This document shows positions 29,209-40,609 of a stretch of 64,000 nt of DNA, piece after piece; position 1 is the first letter of the stretch; each line of letters opens with the position of its first letter. The stretch comes from Gammaproteobacteria bacterium (GTDB lineage: Bacteria > Pseudomonadota > Gammaproteobacteria > SZUA-152), in contig JAKIUN010000012.1 of the NCBI GenBank assembly GCA_021647505.1, positions 1 through 64,000 on the forward strand, read 5' to 3'. The position numbers and the translations under genes were made by a program. The notes under the pieces are model-generated. The model was not told the DNA's origin, did no database searches, and saw only the letters and a program-made list of their open reading frames with translations.

Positions 29209-31464
29209 ATGACTGAAAAAACCGAACTTAACTACGAAGGCGTCGAGCAACTCCCACTCAAGGAGTTCACCGAAAAGGCCTATCTCGACTACTCCATGTA
29301 CGTGATCATGGATCGCGCCCTGCCGCATATCGGCGACGGGCTTAAACCCGTGCAGCGACGCATTGTCTACGCCATGTCTGAGCTAGGCCTGAAGGCGACG
29401 GCCAAGTACAAAAAATCGGCGCGCACCGTGGGTGATGTGCTGGGCAAGTTCCATCCCCATGGCGACTCGGCCTGTTACGAGGCGATGGTGTTGATGGCGC
29501 AGCCGTTTTCCTATCGTTACCCGCTCATCGACGGCCAGGGCAACTGGGGTGCACAGGATGATCCCAAGTCCTTTGCGGCAATGCGTTATACGGAGTCGCG
29601 GCTGGCAAAATATGCCGAGCTGCTGCTGGCGGAGGTGGGGCAGGGTACGGTGGACTGGGAGCCCAATTTCGATGCCTCCCTGGAGGAGCCGTCGGTGTTG
29701 CCGGCGCGGGTGCCGAATCTGTTGCTCAACGGCACCACCGGCATTGCCGTGGGTATGGCCACCGATATTCCGCCGCACAATCTGCGCGAGGTCGTCGCGG
29801 CCTGCGTGCATCTGCTGGAGGAGCCCAAGGCCACACTGGAGGACCTGTGCGAGTTCGTACAGGGGCCGGATTTTCCTACCGAGGCGGAGATTATCACCCC
29901 GCGAGCCGACCTGCTGAAGATGTACGCCAAGGGCGGTGGCTCGGTGCGCGCACGCGCGGTGTGGGAGAAAGAGGACGGCGCGGTGGTGATTACCGCGCTG
30001 CCGCATCAGGTGTCCGGTTCCAAGGTGCTGGAGCAGATCGCGGCGCAGATGCAGGATAAGAAGCTGCCGATGGTGGAGGATTTGCGCGATGAGTCGGATC
30101 ATGAAAACCCCACCCGGCTGGTGATCCTACCACGTTCCAATCGCGTCGATTTGGAGGAGGTGATGGCCCATTTGTTTGCCACTACCGATCTGGAGCGCAG
30201 CTACCGCGTCAACATGAACATCATTGGTCTCGACGGCCGCCCAAAGGTCAAAGATCTGCGCAGCCTGCTCAGCGAATGGCTGGCATTTCGCACCGACACC
30301 GTGCGCCGCCGGCTGGAATACCGCTTGCAGAAGGTCAAGCGCCGTCTGCATTTGCTGGATGGCCTGCTGGTCGCCTTCCTGAATCTGGACGAAGTGATCC
30401 ATATTATCCGTACCGAGGATGAGCCCAAGGCGGTGCTGATGCGGCGCTTCGATCTCAGCGAGGAACAGACGGACTACATCCTCGATACCAAGCTGCGCCA
30501 GTTGGCGCGCCTGGAAGAGATGAAGATCCGTGCCGAGCAGGAAGAACTGGCCACTGAACGTGACAAACTGGAGAAGATCCTCGCTTCGAAGCAGCGACTG
30601 AAAACGCTGGTGAAGAAGGAGTTGCTGGCCGATGCTGAAGAATATGGCGATGAACGCCGCTCGCCCATCGTCGAGCGCGAGGCGGCCCAGGCGCTGGACG
30701 AGACGGCGCTGATCAGTGCCGATCCGGTGACCATTGTGTTGTCCGAGAAGGGCTGGATTCGTGCCGCTAAGGGCCATGAGGTGGACGCCACGGCGCTCAA
30801 TTACAAGGCCGGCGATGCTTTTCGTGCCGCTGTTGCCGGGCGTTCCAACCAACTGGTGGTGTTTCTCGACAGCACGGGACGCTCGTACTCGATTTCGGCC
30901 CACACCCTGCCCTCGGCGCGCGGCCAGGGTGAGCCTCTCACCGGGCGGGTGAATCCGCCCGATGGGGCGCAGTTCGTCGATGTGCTTTCGGGCAGGCCGG
31001 ATGATCGTTACCTGCTGGCCTCGGATGCCGGTTACGGCTTCGTCACCCGGCTGGAAAACATGTTTGCCAAGAACAAGAGTGGCAAGGCGCTGCTGAATCT
31101 GCCGCGCGGGGCCAGGGTGCTGCCGGTGTCTCCAGTTACGGAGGTGGCCACGGACAGCATCGCCGCAGTGACCAGCGAGGGCCGTTTGCTGGTAATCCCG
31201 CTTAGCAAATTGCCGGAGATGGCCAAGGGTAAGGGCAACAAGATCATCGGTATTCCGGCGGCGCGGGTGCTGGATCGTGAGGAGTTTGTCGTGGGCCTGG
31301 CGGTGGTGCCGGTGGGCGAGAGTCTGACGATTTTATCCGGCAAGCGTCATCTGACGCTGAAGGCAAAGGATCTCGAACACTACGTCAGTGAACGTGGTCG
31401 TCGTGGCGCCAAGTTGCCACGCGGTTTTCAGCGTGTCGACGGCGTGCAGGCGGGCGAACGCTGA
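29209..31464 (+). CDS. parC: DNA topoisomerase IV subunit A
   Basis: [87 protein letters not shown]. Confidence 0.97.
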   Translation: MTEKTELNYEGVEQLPLKEFTEKAYLDYSMYVIMDRALPHIGDGLKPVQRRIVYAMSELGLKATAKYKKSARTVGDVLGKFHPHGDSACYEAMVLMAQPFSYRYPLIDGQGNWGAQDDPKSFAAMRYTESRLAKYAELLLAEVGQGTVDWEPNFDASLEEPSVLPARVPNLLLNGTTGIAVGMATDIPPHNLREVVAACVHLLEEPKATLEDLCEFVQGPDFPTEAEIITPRADLLKMYAKGGGSVRARAVWEKEDGAVVITALPHQVSGSKVLEQIAAQMQDKKLPMVEDLRDESDHENPTRLVILPRSNRVDLEEVMAHLFATTDLERSYRVNMNIIGLDGRPKVKDLRSLLSEWLAFRTDTVRRRLEYRLQKVKRRLHLLDGLLVAFLNLDEVIHIIRTEDEPKAVLMRRFDLSEEQTDYILDTKLRQLARLEEMKIRAEQEELATERDKLEKILASKQRLKTLVKKELLADAEEYGDERRSPIVEREAAQALDETALISADPVTIVLSEKGWIRAAKGHEVDATALNYKAGDAFRAAVAGRSNQLVVFLDSTGRSYSISAHTLPSARGQGEPLTGRVNPPDGAQFVDVLSGRPDDRYLLASDAGYGFVTRLENMFAKNKSGKALLNLPRGARVLPVSPVTEVATDSIAAVTSEGRLLVIPLSKLPEMAKGKGNKIIGIPAARVLDREEFVVGLAVVPVGESLTILSGKRHLTLKAKDLEHYVSERGRRGAKLPRGFQRVDGVQAGER

Positions 31465-31763
31465 TTTGAAATTTTCCGCTCCAGGCCCTAATGTGGCAGG
31501 TGCGGCAGGCAGGCTATAAATAACGCAGTGATGACCTGCACTGGATTCTGCAGTTGACCGCTTGAATGTGAACCCAGCATTATGAAATTATTTGGCTCTA
31601 TAACTGCAACGCAGTTCATCGCTTGGGTGAACTGTGACGGTATGCAGTGCATGTTTTTTATCGTAATTGGCCGTGTTGTGAAGCATCACAATAGACCGGC
31701 TGTTTTTTCTCTTCGCGCCTTGCCTCTTAATGATAAAAAGCGTGCTCTGCATGCCGTTCAAGC

Positions 31764-33605
31764 ATGGGTTTTAGGTTGATGGATATGCCTGAGTGGCTGG
31801 ACTGGCTGCCTGTTGGCAGAAAAAGAGGCGGGGAGATAGCTCCGCGGATATTACCGATGCCGCTGGAGTTGGCTGCGTTGCGGAATCGTAGCGGTCTTTC
31901 GCGCCGGAAGGATAAGCTGTTATCGCCACCCGAGTCCTGGCGTGAGCTGGGAGGGCATCCCATTGAGCTGTTGCGTGAGATTGACCGCTATCTGAAGCGG
32001 GCAAATGGTGAGCGCCTACCGCCCCGGGGGCGCCTGCGCTGGATGATTTTCTGCCTGCAATACGCTTGTCCGGCGATCCGCAAGATCTATTCGGAGCACC
32101 ACAAGGGCGATGCCGTGCCGGAGACCCATGATCGTCGTGAGGGGTTGATGGTGGCAATCCAGGTTTGTTCCCAACTGTCTATGGGCTTCAAGCATATCTT
32201 GCGGCATGATTATCGATTGTCAGACGCACGTTACAGCCGTGTACGCGGCCGTGTGCGGGAGTGTGCGCAGCTTGTCCTCGAGCTGATTCGCATGGAACAG
32301 CGTTTGCGTGCACTGCGCTATCAGAAGCTGCCTGCTACCGCCTGGTTGGATTGCAATCGTATTTTCTTTGCCATCCGCCAGTGTGAGGATGTGCATGCTG
32401 AGCATAAAGCACTGAGTTGCCTGCAGGTACCGCTGGAACGTAAGGGCGGTAACACGGAGCTGTCCCGCCGACTGCCTCAAAACATCAGCATCCATCAGCT
32501 TTTTATCCTGATCCAGCTCTTTGGACTCATGGATACCAATACGGTTTCCTCGCAGAAGATGCATATCGTCGATGCGCAACTGGCCAAAGTATTGCCGAAG
32601 CTGAAGGTGGTTACGGATACCGGTATGGCACTGGCTATGGGGCAGGTGATCGTCTACGGCAATCAGGACAGGCCACCGTTTTTCGAGCGTCAGGATGAAA
32701 AGGCCGAGGCATCACTGGCGCGGCAGCGGCTATTGGCGGAGGAAGAGCAGGGTGCCACGGGTGGGCAGCAAGTGCCGGTGGCAGTGTGTATCGATTTGTT
32801 ATTGCTGGAAGAATCTCTGCGCCAGGAGCATGAGCAGCTGTATAGCCTGTTCGACAGCAGCGATGCTGGTGACCGTTCTCGTATGGTGGCGGATTCGCAG
32901 GATCTCACACGCCTGCTGACGGTGGATGCCATGTGCGACAAGCTGCATATGAAGCGGCGCCGGCATCCACGTAACTATTCCCTCGGCAAGAAGATACTAT
33001 ACGTTTACACGGGCTTCATGTCGGTCTATCAGCTGTTGATGGAGACCGAGGTGGCGGATGATGAACGCGCCCTGCTGAGTGATGAGCACCAGCTACGCGA
33101 CGCGCTGGCGGAACGCTCGGCGTTGATCGCCACGGATCGTGATTCCAGCTCGGCCGGGCAGTGGTTTGTGATGGATGTTAGTGCCGGCGGAGTGCATATC
33201 AAGACCCGTGAGTCTCAGTTCACCACGGCCTTGTTCATAGGCCAGCTGGTAGCCTTTGGCTATACGCGTGATGAGTTGCAATCACCGACGGTGGCCTATG
33301 TGTCGCGCTTTCTGCGCAATGGGTCGGATATCGAGGTGACCTTGCGTACCCTCTCCACCCGGGTCGAGGCCACGGCAGTGCAGAGTGATTTCCTCAGCCA
33401 GAGCGAGATGGCCCTGCCAGCCATCTGGGCACGCCTGGTGGATGGACGTGAAGGTGTGATTTTGCACCAGAGTCATCGCCTGTCCTTGGCGACACCGGTC
33501 GCTCTGGAGCGGGGTGGGGAGCGTGTTTCGCGGACGATTCAGTCCACCGGCACCCTGCAGCGGGAGTTCATTCTGCACATACTGGACAAGGATACCGTCG
33601 AATAG
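31764..33605 (+). CDS. Large conserved protein with C-terminal PilZ-like region; apparent paralog of 36839-38698
   Basis: MDVSAGGVHIKTRESQFTTALFIGQLVAFG; helical N-terminal region resembling that of the 36839-38698 protein. Confidence 0.6.
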   Translation: MGFRLMDMPEWLDWLPVGRKRGGEIAPRILPMPLELAALRNRSGLSRRKDKLLSPPESWRELGGHPIELLREIDRYLKRANGERLPPRGRLRWMIFCLQYACPAIRKIYSEHHKGDAVPETHDRREGLMVAIQVCSQLSMGFKHILRHDYRLSDARYSRVRGRVRECAQLVLELIRMEQRLRALRYQKLPATAWLDCNRIFFAIRQCEDVHAEHKALSCLQVPLERKGGNTELSRRLPQNISIHQLFILIQLFGLMDTNTVSSQKMHIVDAQLAKVLPKLKVVTDTGMALAMGQVIVYGNQDRPPFFERQDEKAEASLARQRLLAEEEQGATGGQQVPVAVCIDLLLLEESLRQEHEQLYSLFDSSDAGDRSRMVADSQDLTRLLTVDAMCDKLHMKRRRHPRNYSLGKKILYVYTGFMSVYQLLMETEVADDERALLSDEHQLRDALAERSALIATDRDSSSAGQWFVMDVSAGGVHIKTRESQFTTALFIGQLVAFGYTRDELQSPTVAYVSRFLRNGSDIEVTLRTLSTRVEATAVQSDFLSQSEMALPAIWARLVDGREGVILHQSHRLSLATPVALERGGERVSRTIQSTGTLQREFILHILDKDTVE

Positions 33606-33694
33606 GGCTTGAAAAGCCGTGGGGCGTCCCTTACATACTCTTCTTCTGAACCCACGTCTTCTGAAGCCATTGTCTGATTTGGGAGTTTTACTGC

Positions 33695-34582
33695 ATGAAA
33701 CGAATAGCATTATTCCTGGCCACTAACCTGGCCATCATTGTGGTGCTCAGCATCACGCTGCGCCTGCTGGGGGTGGAAGGAATCCTCGATGAGCAGGGGG
33801 TCAATCTGGATCTCAACAGTCTGCTGGTATTTTCGGCGCTGTTCGGCTTTGGTGGTTCCTTTCTTTCCCTGGCCATCTCCAAGTGGACGGCAAAGCGCTT
33901 CACCGGCGCTCAGGTCATCAAGCAACCACGTGACAACCGTGAGCGCTGGCTGATGGAAACAGTGGCGCGTCAGGCCCAGGCGGCCGGCATCGGTATGCCC
34001 GAGGTGGCCATCTATCCGGCGCCGGAGATCAATGCCTTTGCCACCGGCATGTCGCGCAATAATGCCCTGGTGGCGGTGAGCAGAGGCCTGCTCGACAGCA
34101 TGACCCAGGACGAGGCCGAGGCGGTGCTGGCCCATGAGGTCAGCCATGTGGCCAATGGCGACATGGTGACCCTGGCGCTGATCCAGGGGGTGGTGAATAC
34201 CTTCGTGATCTTCCTTTCCCGGGTTATTGGGCAGTTCGTTGACCGGGTGGTGTTCAAGAACGAGCGCGGTCATGGTCCGGCCTTTTGGATTACCACCATC
34301 ATTGCCGAAATTGTTATCGGCATTCTTGCCAGCACGATTGTCATGTGGTTTTCACGCCAGCGTGAATTTCGTGCCGACGCGGGGGGGGCGGCGCTGGCCG
34401 GGCGGGAGAAAATGATTGCCGCCCTGCAGCGCCTGAAGGTGAGCGCCGGTGAAGCGGAGCTGCCGGATCAGCTGGCTGCCTTCGGTATCTCCGGCCATAT
34501 CAGCCGTGGTTTGAAAGGTCTGTTTCGCTCGCATCCGCCACTGGATGATCGCATCGCGGCGCTGCGGGCCAGCGGCGTCTGA
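33695..34582 (+). CDS. htpX: Membrane zinc metalloprotease HtpX
   Basis: [49 protein letters not shown]. Confidence 0.96.
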   Translation: MKRIALFLATNLAIIVVLSITLRLLGVEGILDEQGVNLDLNSLLVFSALFGFGGSFLSLAISKWTAKRFTGAQVIKQPRDNRERWLMETVARQAQAAGIGMPEVAIYPAPEINAFATGMSRNNALVAVSRGLLDSMTQDEAEAVLAHEVSHVANGDMVTLALIQGVVNTFVIFLSRVIGQFVDRVVFKNERGHGPAFWITTIIAEIVIGILASTIVMWFSRQREFRADAGGAALAGREKMIAALQRLKVSAGEAELPDQLAAFGISGHISRGLKGLFRSHPPLDDRIAALRASGV

Positions 34583-34625
34583 TTCTGGCGGATCCGGCGT
34601 CCTGGTAAAATCGGTACGGTATCGC

Positions 34626-36788
34626 TTAGCCGCCAGTGCTGGAGAAGTCGTAATCCATGTCGTCTTCCGGGTGTTGCAGATAATAGCCCTGAATGAAGTT
34701 TACCCCGTGCTGCCACAGCACCGCCAGACACGCCGGATCCTGGACATGTTCGGCAATGGTCTGGAAGCCTTTATTGCGGCCCAACTCAGCCACTTCCTGA
34801 ATAACCCGCTGACTGTCTTCATTGCTGACGTTGGCGATGTGACTGCCATCGATTTTGAGGAAGTCCACCTGCAGGTGATTGAGATAGGACAGGGACTGGG
34901 CGGCGCTGCCCACATGGTCAAGGGCAAACTTGCAGTGCAGCTGCTGCAGGCCAGCAGCGAATTTTTTTGCTGTAGAGAGATTTTCTACGGCCGCCTGTTC
35001 GGTGATCTCGAACACCATGCTGTCACCATGCAGACGGGCGGCCTGCAGCAGTTTGCTGATGGAGCCCAGTGTGCCCGGGTCATTCAATGAGGCGGAAGAC
35101 AGTTTGATGAAAAACTGCAGCTTCTTGCCCAGCTTGCGCTTGTCGAGCAGGGCGCGGGCGGCATTTCTGACGACCCAACGGTCGATGTCGATCAACAGCC
35201 CGGCATTTTCGGCGGCATCGAGAAATTCACCCGGCATAAGCAGTTGGTTGTCCGAACCCAACATGCGTAGCAGAACCTCGTAGCGTTCCCCCGGTTCGGC
35301 GTGCAGGCTGACAATGGGCTGATACTGCAGGCTGAAACGATTGTTTTTCAGCGCCAGCTGCAACAAGGCAATCATTTTTTTGTCCGCTTCCAGTACCGCC
35401 AGGACATCCTCTTCCGAGAAAATGTGTACCTGGTTGCCACCTTGTTCCCGAGCGATGCCACAGGCCTGTTCTGCACGACTCAAAGCCTGCTTGGTATCCG
35501 GTGTGGTTTCATGGATGGGGGCAATACCAATGCTGAACGTGGTGGTGACGGACTTTTCCTCGATATCGAAAATCTTCTCAGCCAGTGCCAGTCGTAGTTG
35601 CTCAGCCAGTTGTTCGGCCTTTGCGATCGTTGAGTTATTGAGGATGATGGTAAACACGGTGCCAGCGTAGCGGGCCAGGATAGCATCGTCCGGGCTGTTG
35701 TCACGCAGCAGTTGTGCAATGTCGGCCAGCACCAGGTCGCTACCGGCAATGCCCAGCGTATCTTTGATATTTTTGAAATCGCCGGGTTCCAGGTACAGCA
35801 GGGTGCCGTGGCCTTCGTTCACCATGGCGCTGGCCAGGCTTACTTTGAGTTCTTCCATGAAGTACTGGTGATTGAACAGTCCGGTGAGCAGATCCTGCTG
35901 GCGCAGCTGCTGTAACTCCTTTTCCAGCTCTTTATCATGGCTCTTCTGGTGAATCATGACCTGGGTGCAGGGTTCACCATCCACACTGGCCGGAGAGAAC
36001 TGCATGGTCGCCTGGAATTCGTTGCCAGCGGCATGCACGACATTGAATTCCAGTGTGCCTTCCGGCGTTTCACCCGTGCCTAAGGTGCGCAGGATATCCT
36101 TGAATTTCTGTTGTTCGTCGGGGGCAATCATGTCCATGACCGGCACGGACTCCAATTCGTCGCGGTCGACATAGCCAAAGATGTCCAGATAACTTTGGTT
36201 GACGTAGACATGCATGCCCTCGTGTAGATAAGCCACCGGGTCACGAGAGCTGTCGAGCAACACTCGGTTGCGTTTTTCGCTTTCTGTGTAAAGGCTTTTG
36301 CACTGTCGGTGGGCGCGGCGTTCGCGCAGGTTGTCGATTTCCCGGGCGATCACCAACAGCAGATGATCCTGAGCTTCTTCGTTGATGTAGTCGGCAGCGC
36401 CAGCCTCCAGTGTAGTGGCGATGCTGTCGTTGTCGGCTGGTGGGCCAAACAGGACGCAGGGAATGTCCTTGCCGGCCCGTTTGATGGTGGCAACGGCATC
36501 AAGGGCGCGGTAGTCACCGACCTGCGATGTGGCCAGCAGGATGTCCCAGGCCTGCTCGTCGAGGGCGGACAGCAGGTCTTCGTTATCCTCGATATGGTGG
36601 TAGCGCACGGCGTAGCCAGCGTTGCGCAGGCTGCTGGCCAGTGCTTCGGCATCGTTGGATGATTCTTCAAGAATTAGCGGACGGATAACATTCCCGGTGT
36701 CCAATGAATTACTCCTGAGAGGTATTTTTGAGTAGGGTGCTATATGTGCATGGTGAATTGAATAGGTATTCAATTCAATACGTGACAT
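34626..36788 (-). CDS. fimX: REC-PAS-GGDEF-EAL protein with degenerate GGDEF and EAL motifs, FimX-like
   Basis: GGDEF position reads RYAGTVF, EAL position reads YEVLLRM, DDFG position reads LDHVGS; domain order and neighbours fit FimX. Confidence 0.8.
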   Translation of the reverse strand: MSRIELNTYSIHHAHIAPYSKIPLRSNSLDTGNVIRPLILEESSNDAEALASSLRNAGYAVRYHHIEDNEDLLSALDEQAWDILLATSQVGDYRALDAVATIKRAGKDIPCVLFGPPADNDSIATTLEAGAADYINEEAQDHLLLVIAREIDNLRERRAHRQCKSLYTESEKRNRVLLDSSRDPVAYLHEGMHVYVNQSYLDIFGYVDRDELESVPVMDMIAPDEQQKFKDILRTLGTGETPEGTLEFNVVHAAGNEFQATMQFSPASVDGEPCTQVMIHQKSHDKELEKELQQLRQQDLLTGLFNHQYFMEELKVSLASAMVNEGHGTLLYLEPGDFKNIKDTLGIAGSDLVLADIAQLLRDNSPDDAILARYAGTVFTIILNNSTIAKAEQLAEQLRLALAEKIFDIEEKSVTTTFSIGIAPIHETTPDTKQALSRAEQACGIAREQGGNQVHIFSEEDVLAVLEADKKMIALLQLALKNNRFSLQYQPIVSLHAEPGERYEVLLRMLGSDNQLLMPGEFLDAAENAGLLIDIDRWVVRNAARALLDKRKLGKKLQFFIKLSSASLNDPGTLGSISKLLQAARLHGDSMVFEITEQAAVENLSTAKKFAAGLQQLHCKFALDHVGSAAQSLSYLNHLQVDFLKIDGSHIANVSNEDSQRVIQEVAELGRNKGFQTIAEHVQDPACLAVLWQHGVNFIQGYYLQHPEDDMDYDFSSTGG

Positions 36789-36838
36789 AAATTAACCTGG
36801 ATATTCCATAAAATATCCGGGTTAATGGCCGTGTGGAT

Positions 36839-38698
36839 TCAGAGTGTTGACCACACGTCATCAAAGTCTTTCTCTTCTTGCGGAAATTTTTGCGTTGAGC
36901 CGGCCTTGTCTGCTGAGGTGTCTTTGTTTTCGATTACGGTGAACTCAAATTGTGCAAAGACGCCCGTGCTTTCCAGCATCTTGCTCAGGTTGATAAAGGC
37001 CTTCTGGCCGTGAATGTTGGTGATGATGTTATCACCTTCCCGCTGCCAGGCGTGGGTAATGATAGTGGCTGGCTGATTGATGCCGCTGAGCTCGGGAAGG
37101 ATCAGGCTACGGTTGTATTTCTTGTTTTCTCCGTCCTTGGGAATGGCGGCTGTGGCGATGGCCTCGGCACAGGGCGCCAGTTTCTGGATGCCCAGTTCGA
37201 GACCATTTTTCCAGCTTTTTATGCGGCGGATAATGCCGATGGAAAACTGTTTGGGATCCGATGTGTCGTCATTCAGGCCGACCAGCTCGCCGACCTGCAC
37301 GCGTCGTGAATCCTTGTCATACTCCACCCGGCCCAACAGGCAGTAGCCTCCGGCACTTTCATTGACACCCTTGCAGTCAACAGGCGTAAACAGGGCTTCC
37401 TTGCGCCGCCGGTCATCTTCCTCGTTGGCGGACATGCTGTAGGTCGAGTTGGAGGCGCGGTAGGTATAGTCAGGGTCCCATATATCCGGGGTATGGTCAT
37501 CGATATTACTGATACCAAACACCGGCGTGCTGGTGTAGAGAGCTGGTCTGTCCAGTTCCATACTGTCATCCGGTGTGCCCAGAACGGGCTGTACATTGAT
37601 GTTTTCAATGGTGCCGGCGCACAGGCTCCTGACGCCCACCCGCAGCGGACGCAGGATCTCGTCGATGTAGTGATGGGTTGCGCTCAGGCCCAGGGTAATG
37701 GTGATTTTATGATTGCTGGCGGTGCGTGCAAAGGCCCGCCGGGACTTGCCGCCCCAGGTGAGCGCCAGGCGTTTGAGTACTCCCTCCGGGATTCCGTTAT
37801 TAGCGGAACCTTGCGGCAGGATACCGTTGCTGATGACACGGGTCATTTCGGTCGTGTCGACATTGCGGCAGAAAACGGGACTGGTGGTACCGTCGTCACA
37901 AAAGAAGCCGGGTGCGGCATCGCTGTTCAGGTTGATCGAGGTGCAGCTCCCTACCTCTTCGCCGTTACTGAAGGGCAGGATGCGGCAGGCAGGCGCCCAC
38001 TCCCGGAGTGTCTTGAAGATTGCGCCGGTAATATGTTGGCGTAGGCCGTAGGGATTGGCCAGGGCGAGCAGCAGGATCTGTTTGTAGTTGTCCTGGATGG
38101 TGCTGCCCGGTGTATCGCTCTCTATAACGGCGTCCTTGATGATCTTGTCGTGAAGCTGGTTTTCTTCGGCAAACAGGTACAGGCGATTCAACTCCAACCA
38201 CGTGTTTTCCGGGTGGTGAATGTAGATCTGATAGGCACACAGCATCACGTTGCTGAGATAATGCATGGCCCGGTGAATGCTGATGCCGATGCTTTTCATC
38301 TTCAGGCGGGAAAAGCTTTTCGCCAGGGTGTCCTCGATGACGGACTTGTAGCCCATGGCCAGCTCGGCATTGAGTTGGATGGCGAGTTCGGCGATCTTCT
38401 GATTTTTGGGTGACAGTGGCAGGTTTTGCCGGATATAGTGTTTTTTAAGGGTCTCAGTGATGACGAACAGGGGCGGGCGCAGGAGTTCCAGGGACTTGAA
38501 GCGATCCTGTGGTGAAATAATCAGCCGGTTCATCTCCCGCAGAGTGGTATAAATCTGGCGTGCGCACTCGCCGATACTAGCCATCGGTAGGGCTGCCACC
38601 CAGGCCTCTACCTGTTTGGGGCGGGTAGGGAATGCGTTGTTGCCGGGTTGCACTTGGTGTGGAATGGTCAACAGCCCTTCCAGTGTATTGCCTGCCAC
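36839..38698 (-). CDS. FimX-adjacent conserved protein with PilZ-like C-terminal region
   Basis: Upstream of fimX on the same strand; SAGGYCLLGRVEYDKDSRRVQVGELVGLNDDTSDPKQFSIGIIRRIKSWKNGLELGIQKL. Confidence 0.6.
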   Translation of the reverse strand: MAGNTLEGLLTIPHQVQPGNNAFPTRPKQVEAWVAALPMASIGECARQIYTTLREMNRLIISPQDRFKSLELLRPPLFVITETLKKHYIRQNLPLSPKNQKIAELAIQLNAELAMGYKSVIEDTLAKSFSRLKMKSIGISIHRAMHYLSNVMLCAYQIYIHHPENTWLELNRLYLFAEENQLHDKIIKDAVIESDTPGSTIQDNYKQILLLALANPYGLRQHITGAIFKTLREWAPACRILPFSNGEEVGSCTSINLNSDAAPGFFCDDGTTSPVFCRNVDTTEMTRVISNGILPQGSANNGIPEGVLKRLALTWGGKSRRAFARTASNHKITITLGLSATHHYIDEILRPLRVGVRSLCAGTIENINVQPVLGTPDDSMELDRPALYTSTPVFGISNIDDHTPDIWDPDYTYRASNSTYSMSANEEDDRRRKEALFTPVDCKGVNESAGGYCLLGRVEYDKDSRRVQVGELVGLNDDTSDPKQFSIGIIRRIKSWKNGLELGIQKLAPCAEAIATAAIPKDGENKKYNRSLILPELSGINQPATIITHAWQREGDNIITNIHGQKAFINLSKMLESTGVFAQFEFTVIENKDTSADKAGSTQKFPQEEKDFDDVWSTL

Positions 38699-38913
38699 GT
38701 TCGCTCCTGGTTTTTAAGGGCGGTTCTAAAAAGTAGAACGGCCCAAAAGTTATTTTACGATCCTGTGTATCCGTACGAGAGTATACTTCGCTGCGGATAA
38801 AACGCCACATTCTCCCCTTATAATGGTATTTCGGCAGGTTTTTGTTGTGCCTTTAATGATTTCTCGGAGTAGAGCTGGCCGGGCTTTTCCGGTTCAATAT
38901 CCTGATTCTGATG

Positions 38914-39957
38914 CTATATGAGTTGTTTATAGAGGGCGCCGGCCTGTTCGTGAACCAGTCGGGGCACCAGATAACCCGGCAGTTGCCGGCGCAGCTGTTC
39001 CATCAGTTCGCGTGCGTGTGCCTCGTTGACGGCAAAATGTGCGCTGCCCTGCACACGATCGAGCAGATGCAGGTAATAGGGCAGGACACCGGCCTCGAAC
39101 AGGTTTTCGCCCAGATCCGCCAGTGCCTGCAGCGAATCGTTGACCCCCTGTAGCAGTACGGCCTGATTGAGCAGGGTGGCGTTGGCGGCCTGAATCTGGC
39201 GCAGACGCCGACGGACGGCGTCATCAATTTCATTGGCGTGATTGGCGTGAATTACCACCACCGTGTGCCAGGGTAACTCGGCCAGCCAGGCCAGGAATTC
39301 ATCATTAATGCGCTGTGGCAGCACCACCGGCATGCGGGTGTGAATGCGCAGGCGGCGGATATGCGGGATGTCGCGCAGGCCCTCACTGAGGGTGCGCAGG
39401 CGCGGGGTATCCAGGCTCAGCGGGTCGCCGCCGCTGAGGATCACCTCACTGATGCTGGTGTCGGCGGCGATGTGGGCGAGGGTGTCGCGCCAGTCGTTTG
39501 TGCCGGCATGCGCCTCGCTATAGGGAAAATGGCGGCGGAAGCAGTAGCGGCAGTGGATGGGGCAGGCGCCGGTGGTGATGATCAGCGCGCGGCCGTGATA
39601 CTTCTGTAACAGTCCCGGACGGCGGATAGCGGGGCCGTCACCCACCGGATCCAGGCTGTAGCCGGTGGATGTTTCACGTTCGCGGTGCAGGGCCAGCACC
39701 TGCCGCAGCAAGGGGTCGGCGGGATCACCGTGGCGCATGCGCTCGACATAGGCCCGTGGCACGCGCAGGGGGAAATCCGCGCTATCGTCGATGGGCTCCG
39801 GTAATTGTTTTGTGCTCAGGCCGACGGCTTGCAGTAGTTCACTGGGCTGTCGGATGGCCGTGGCCAGGGCCTTTTTCCAGTCTGTGTCCTGACATGGGTA
39901 GGTGCTTAGCGGTATCATAAAGGGCAATTCTATTAATCGCTTGTGGCCTCTGCGCAA
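38914..39957 (-). CDS. epmB: EF-P beta-lysylation protein (KamA-like radical SAM)
   Basis: GRALIITTGACPIHCRYCFRRHFPYSE; SGGDPLSLDTPRL; divergent from efp. Confidence 0.94.
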   Translation of the reverse strand: MRRGHKRLIELPFMIPLSTYPCQDTDWKKALATAIRQPSELLQAVGLSTKQLPEPIDDSADFPLRVPRAYVERMRHGDPADPLLRQVLALHRERETSTGYSLDPVGDGPAIRRPGLLQKYHGRALIITTGACPIHCRYCFRRHFPYSEAHAGTNDWRDTLAHIAADTSISEVILSGGDPLSLDTPRLRTLSEGLRDIPHIRRLRIHTRMPVVLPQRINDEFLAWLAELPWHTVVVIHANHANEIDDAVRRRLRQIQAANATLLNQAVLLQGVNDSLQALADLGENLFEAGVLPYYLHLLDRVQGSAHFAVNEAHARELMEQLRRQLPGYLVPRLVHEQAGALYKQLI

Positions 39958-40016
39958 CCTGATAAAGGCTGCCGCAAGGCGGAACGGGCGGCCAATATTC
40001 CCAGAAAGAGGCTGAA

Positions 40017-40586
40017 ATGGCTAATTACTCGACCAATGAATTCCGATCCGGCCTCAAGGTTATGATCGACAACGACCCCTGCGCCATGATCGAGTGCGAG
40101 TTCGTCAAGCCCGGTAAGGGACAGGCCTTCGCTCGCGTCAAGCTGCGTAACCTGTTGACCGGGCGCACCGTAGAACGCACCTATAAATCCGGCGAATCCC
40201 TACCGGGTGCCGATGTGATGGACACGGATCTGCAATATCTCTACAACGACGGTGAATTCTGGTACTTCATGCACCCCGAGACCTTTGAGCAGGTGGCCGC
40301 TGATGCCAGCGCCGTAGGTGATAATGGTAAGTGGCTGAAGGAGCAGGACTCGTGTGTCGTGACGCTTTGGAATGACCGTCCCATCGACGTCGTGCCGCCC
40401 AACTTTGTCGAGCTGCGCATCGTCGAGACCGATCCCGGTGTGCGTGGCGATACTGCCAGCGGTGGCGGCAAGCCGGCCACTCTGGAGACTGGCGCGGTGG
40501 TGCGCGTGCCGCTGTTTGTGGAGAACGATGAAGTTATCAAGGTGGACACGCGCAACGGTGAATATGTCGGCCGGGTGAAGGGATGA
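40017..40586 (+). CDS. efp: Elongation factor P
   Basis: [52 protein letters not shown]. Confidence 0.97.
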   Translation: MANYSTNEFRSGLKVMIDNDPCAMIECEFVKPGKGQAFARVKLRNLLTGRTVERTYKSGESLPGADVMDTDLQYLYNDGEFWYFMHPETFEQVAADASAVGDNGKWLKEQDSCVVTLWNDRPIDVVPPNFVELRIVETDPGVRGDTASGGGKPATLETGAVVRVPLFVENDEVIKVDTRNGEYVGRVKG

Positions 40587-40609
40587 TTTGACGAAAAGTT
40601 GCTGCGCGC

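Noticed and set aside
29383-30903. Long minus-strand ORFs antisense to parC
   Set aside because: Shadow ORFs of the strongly supported parC reading frame
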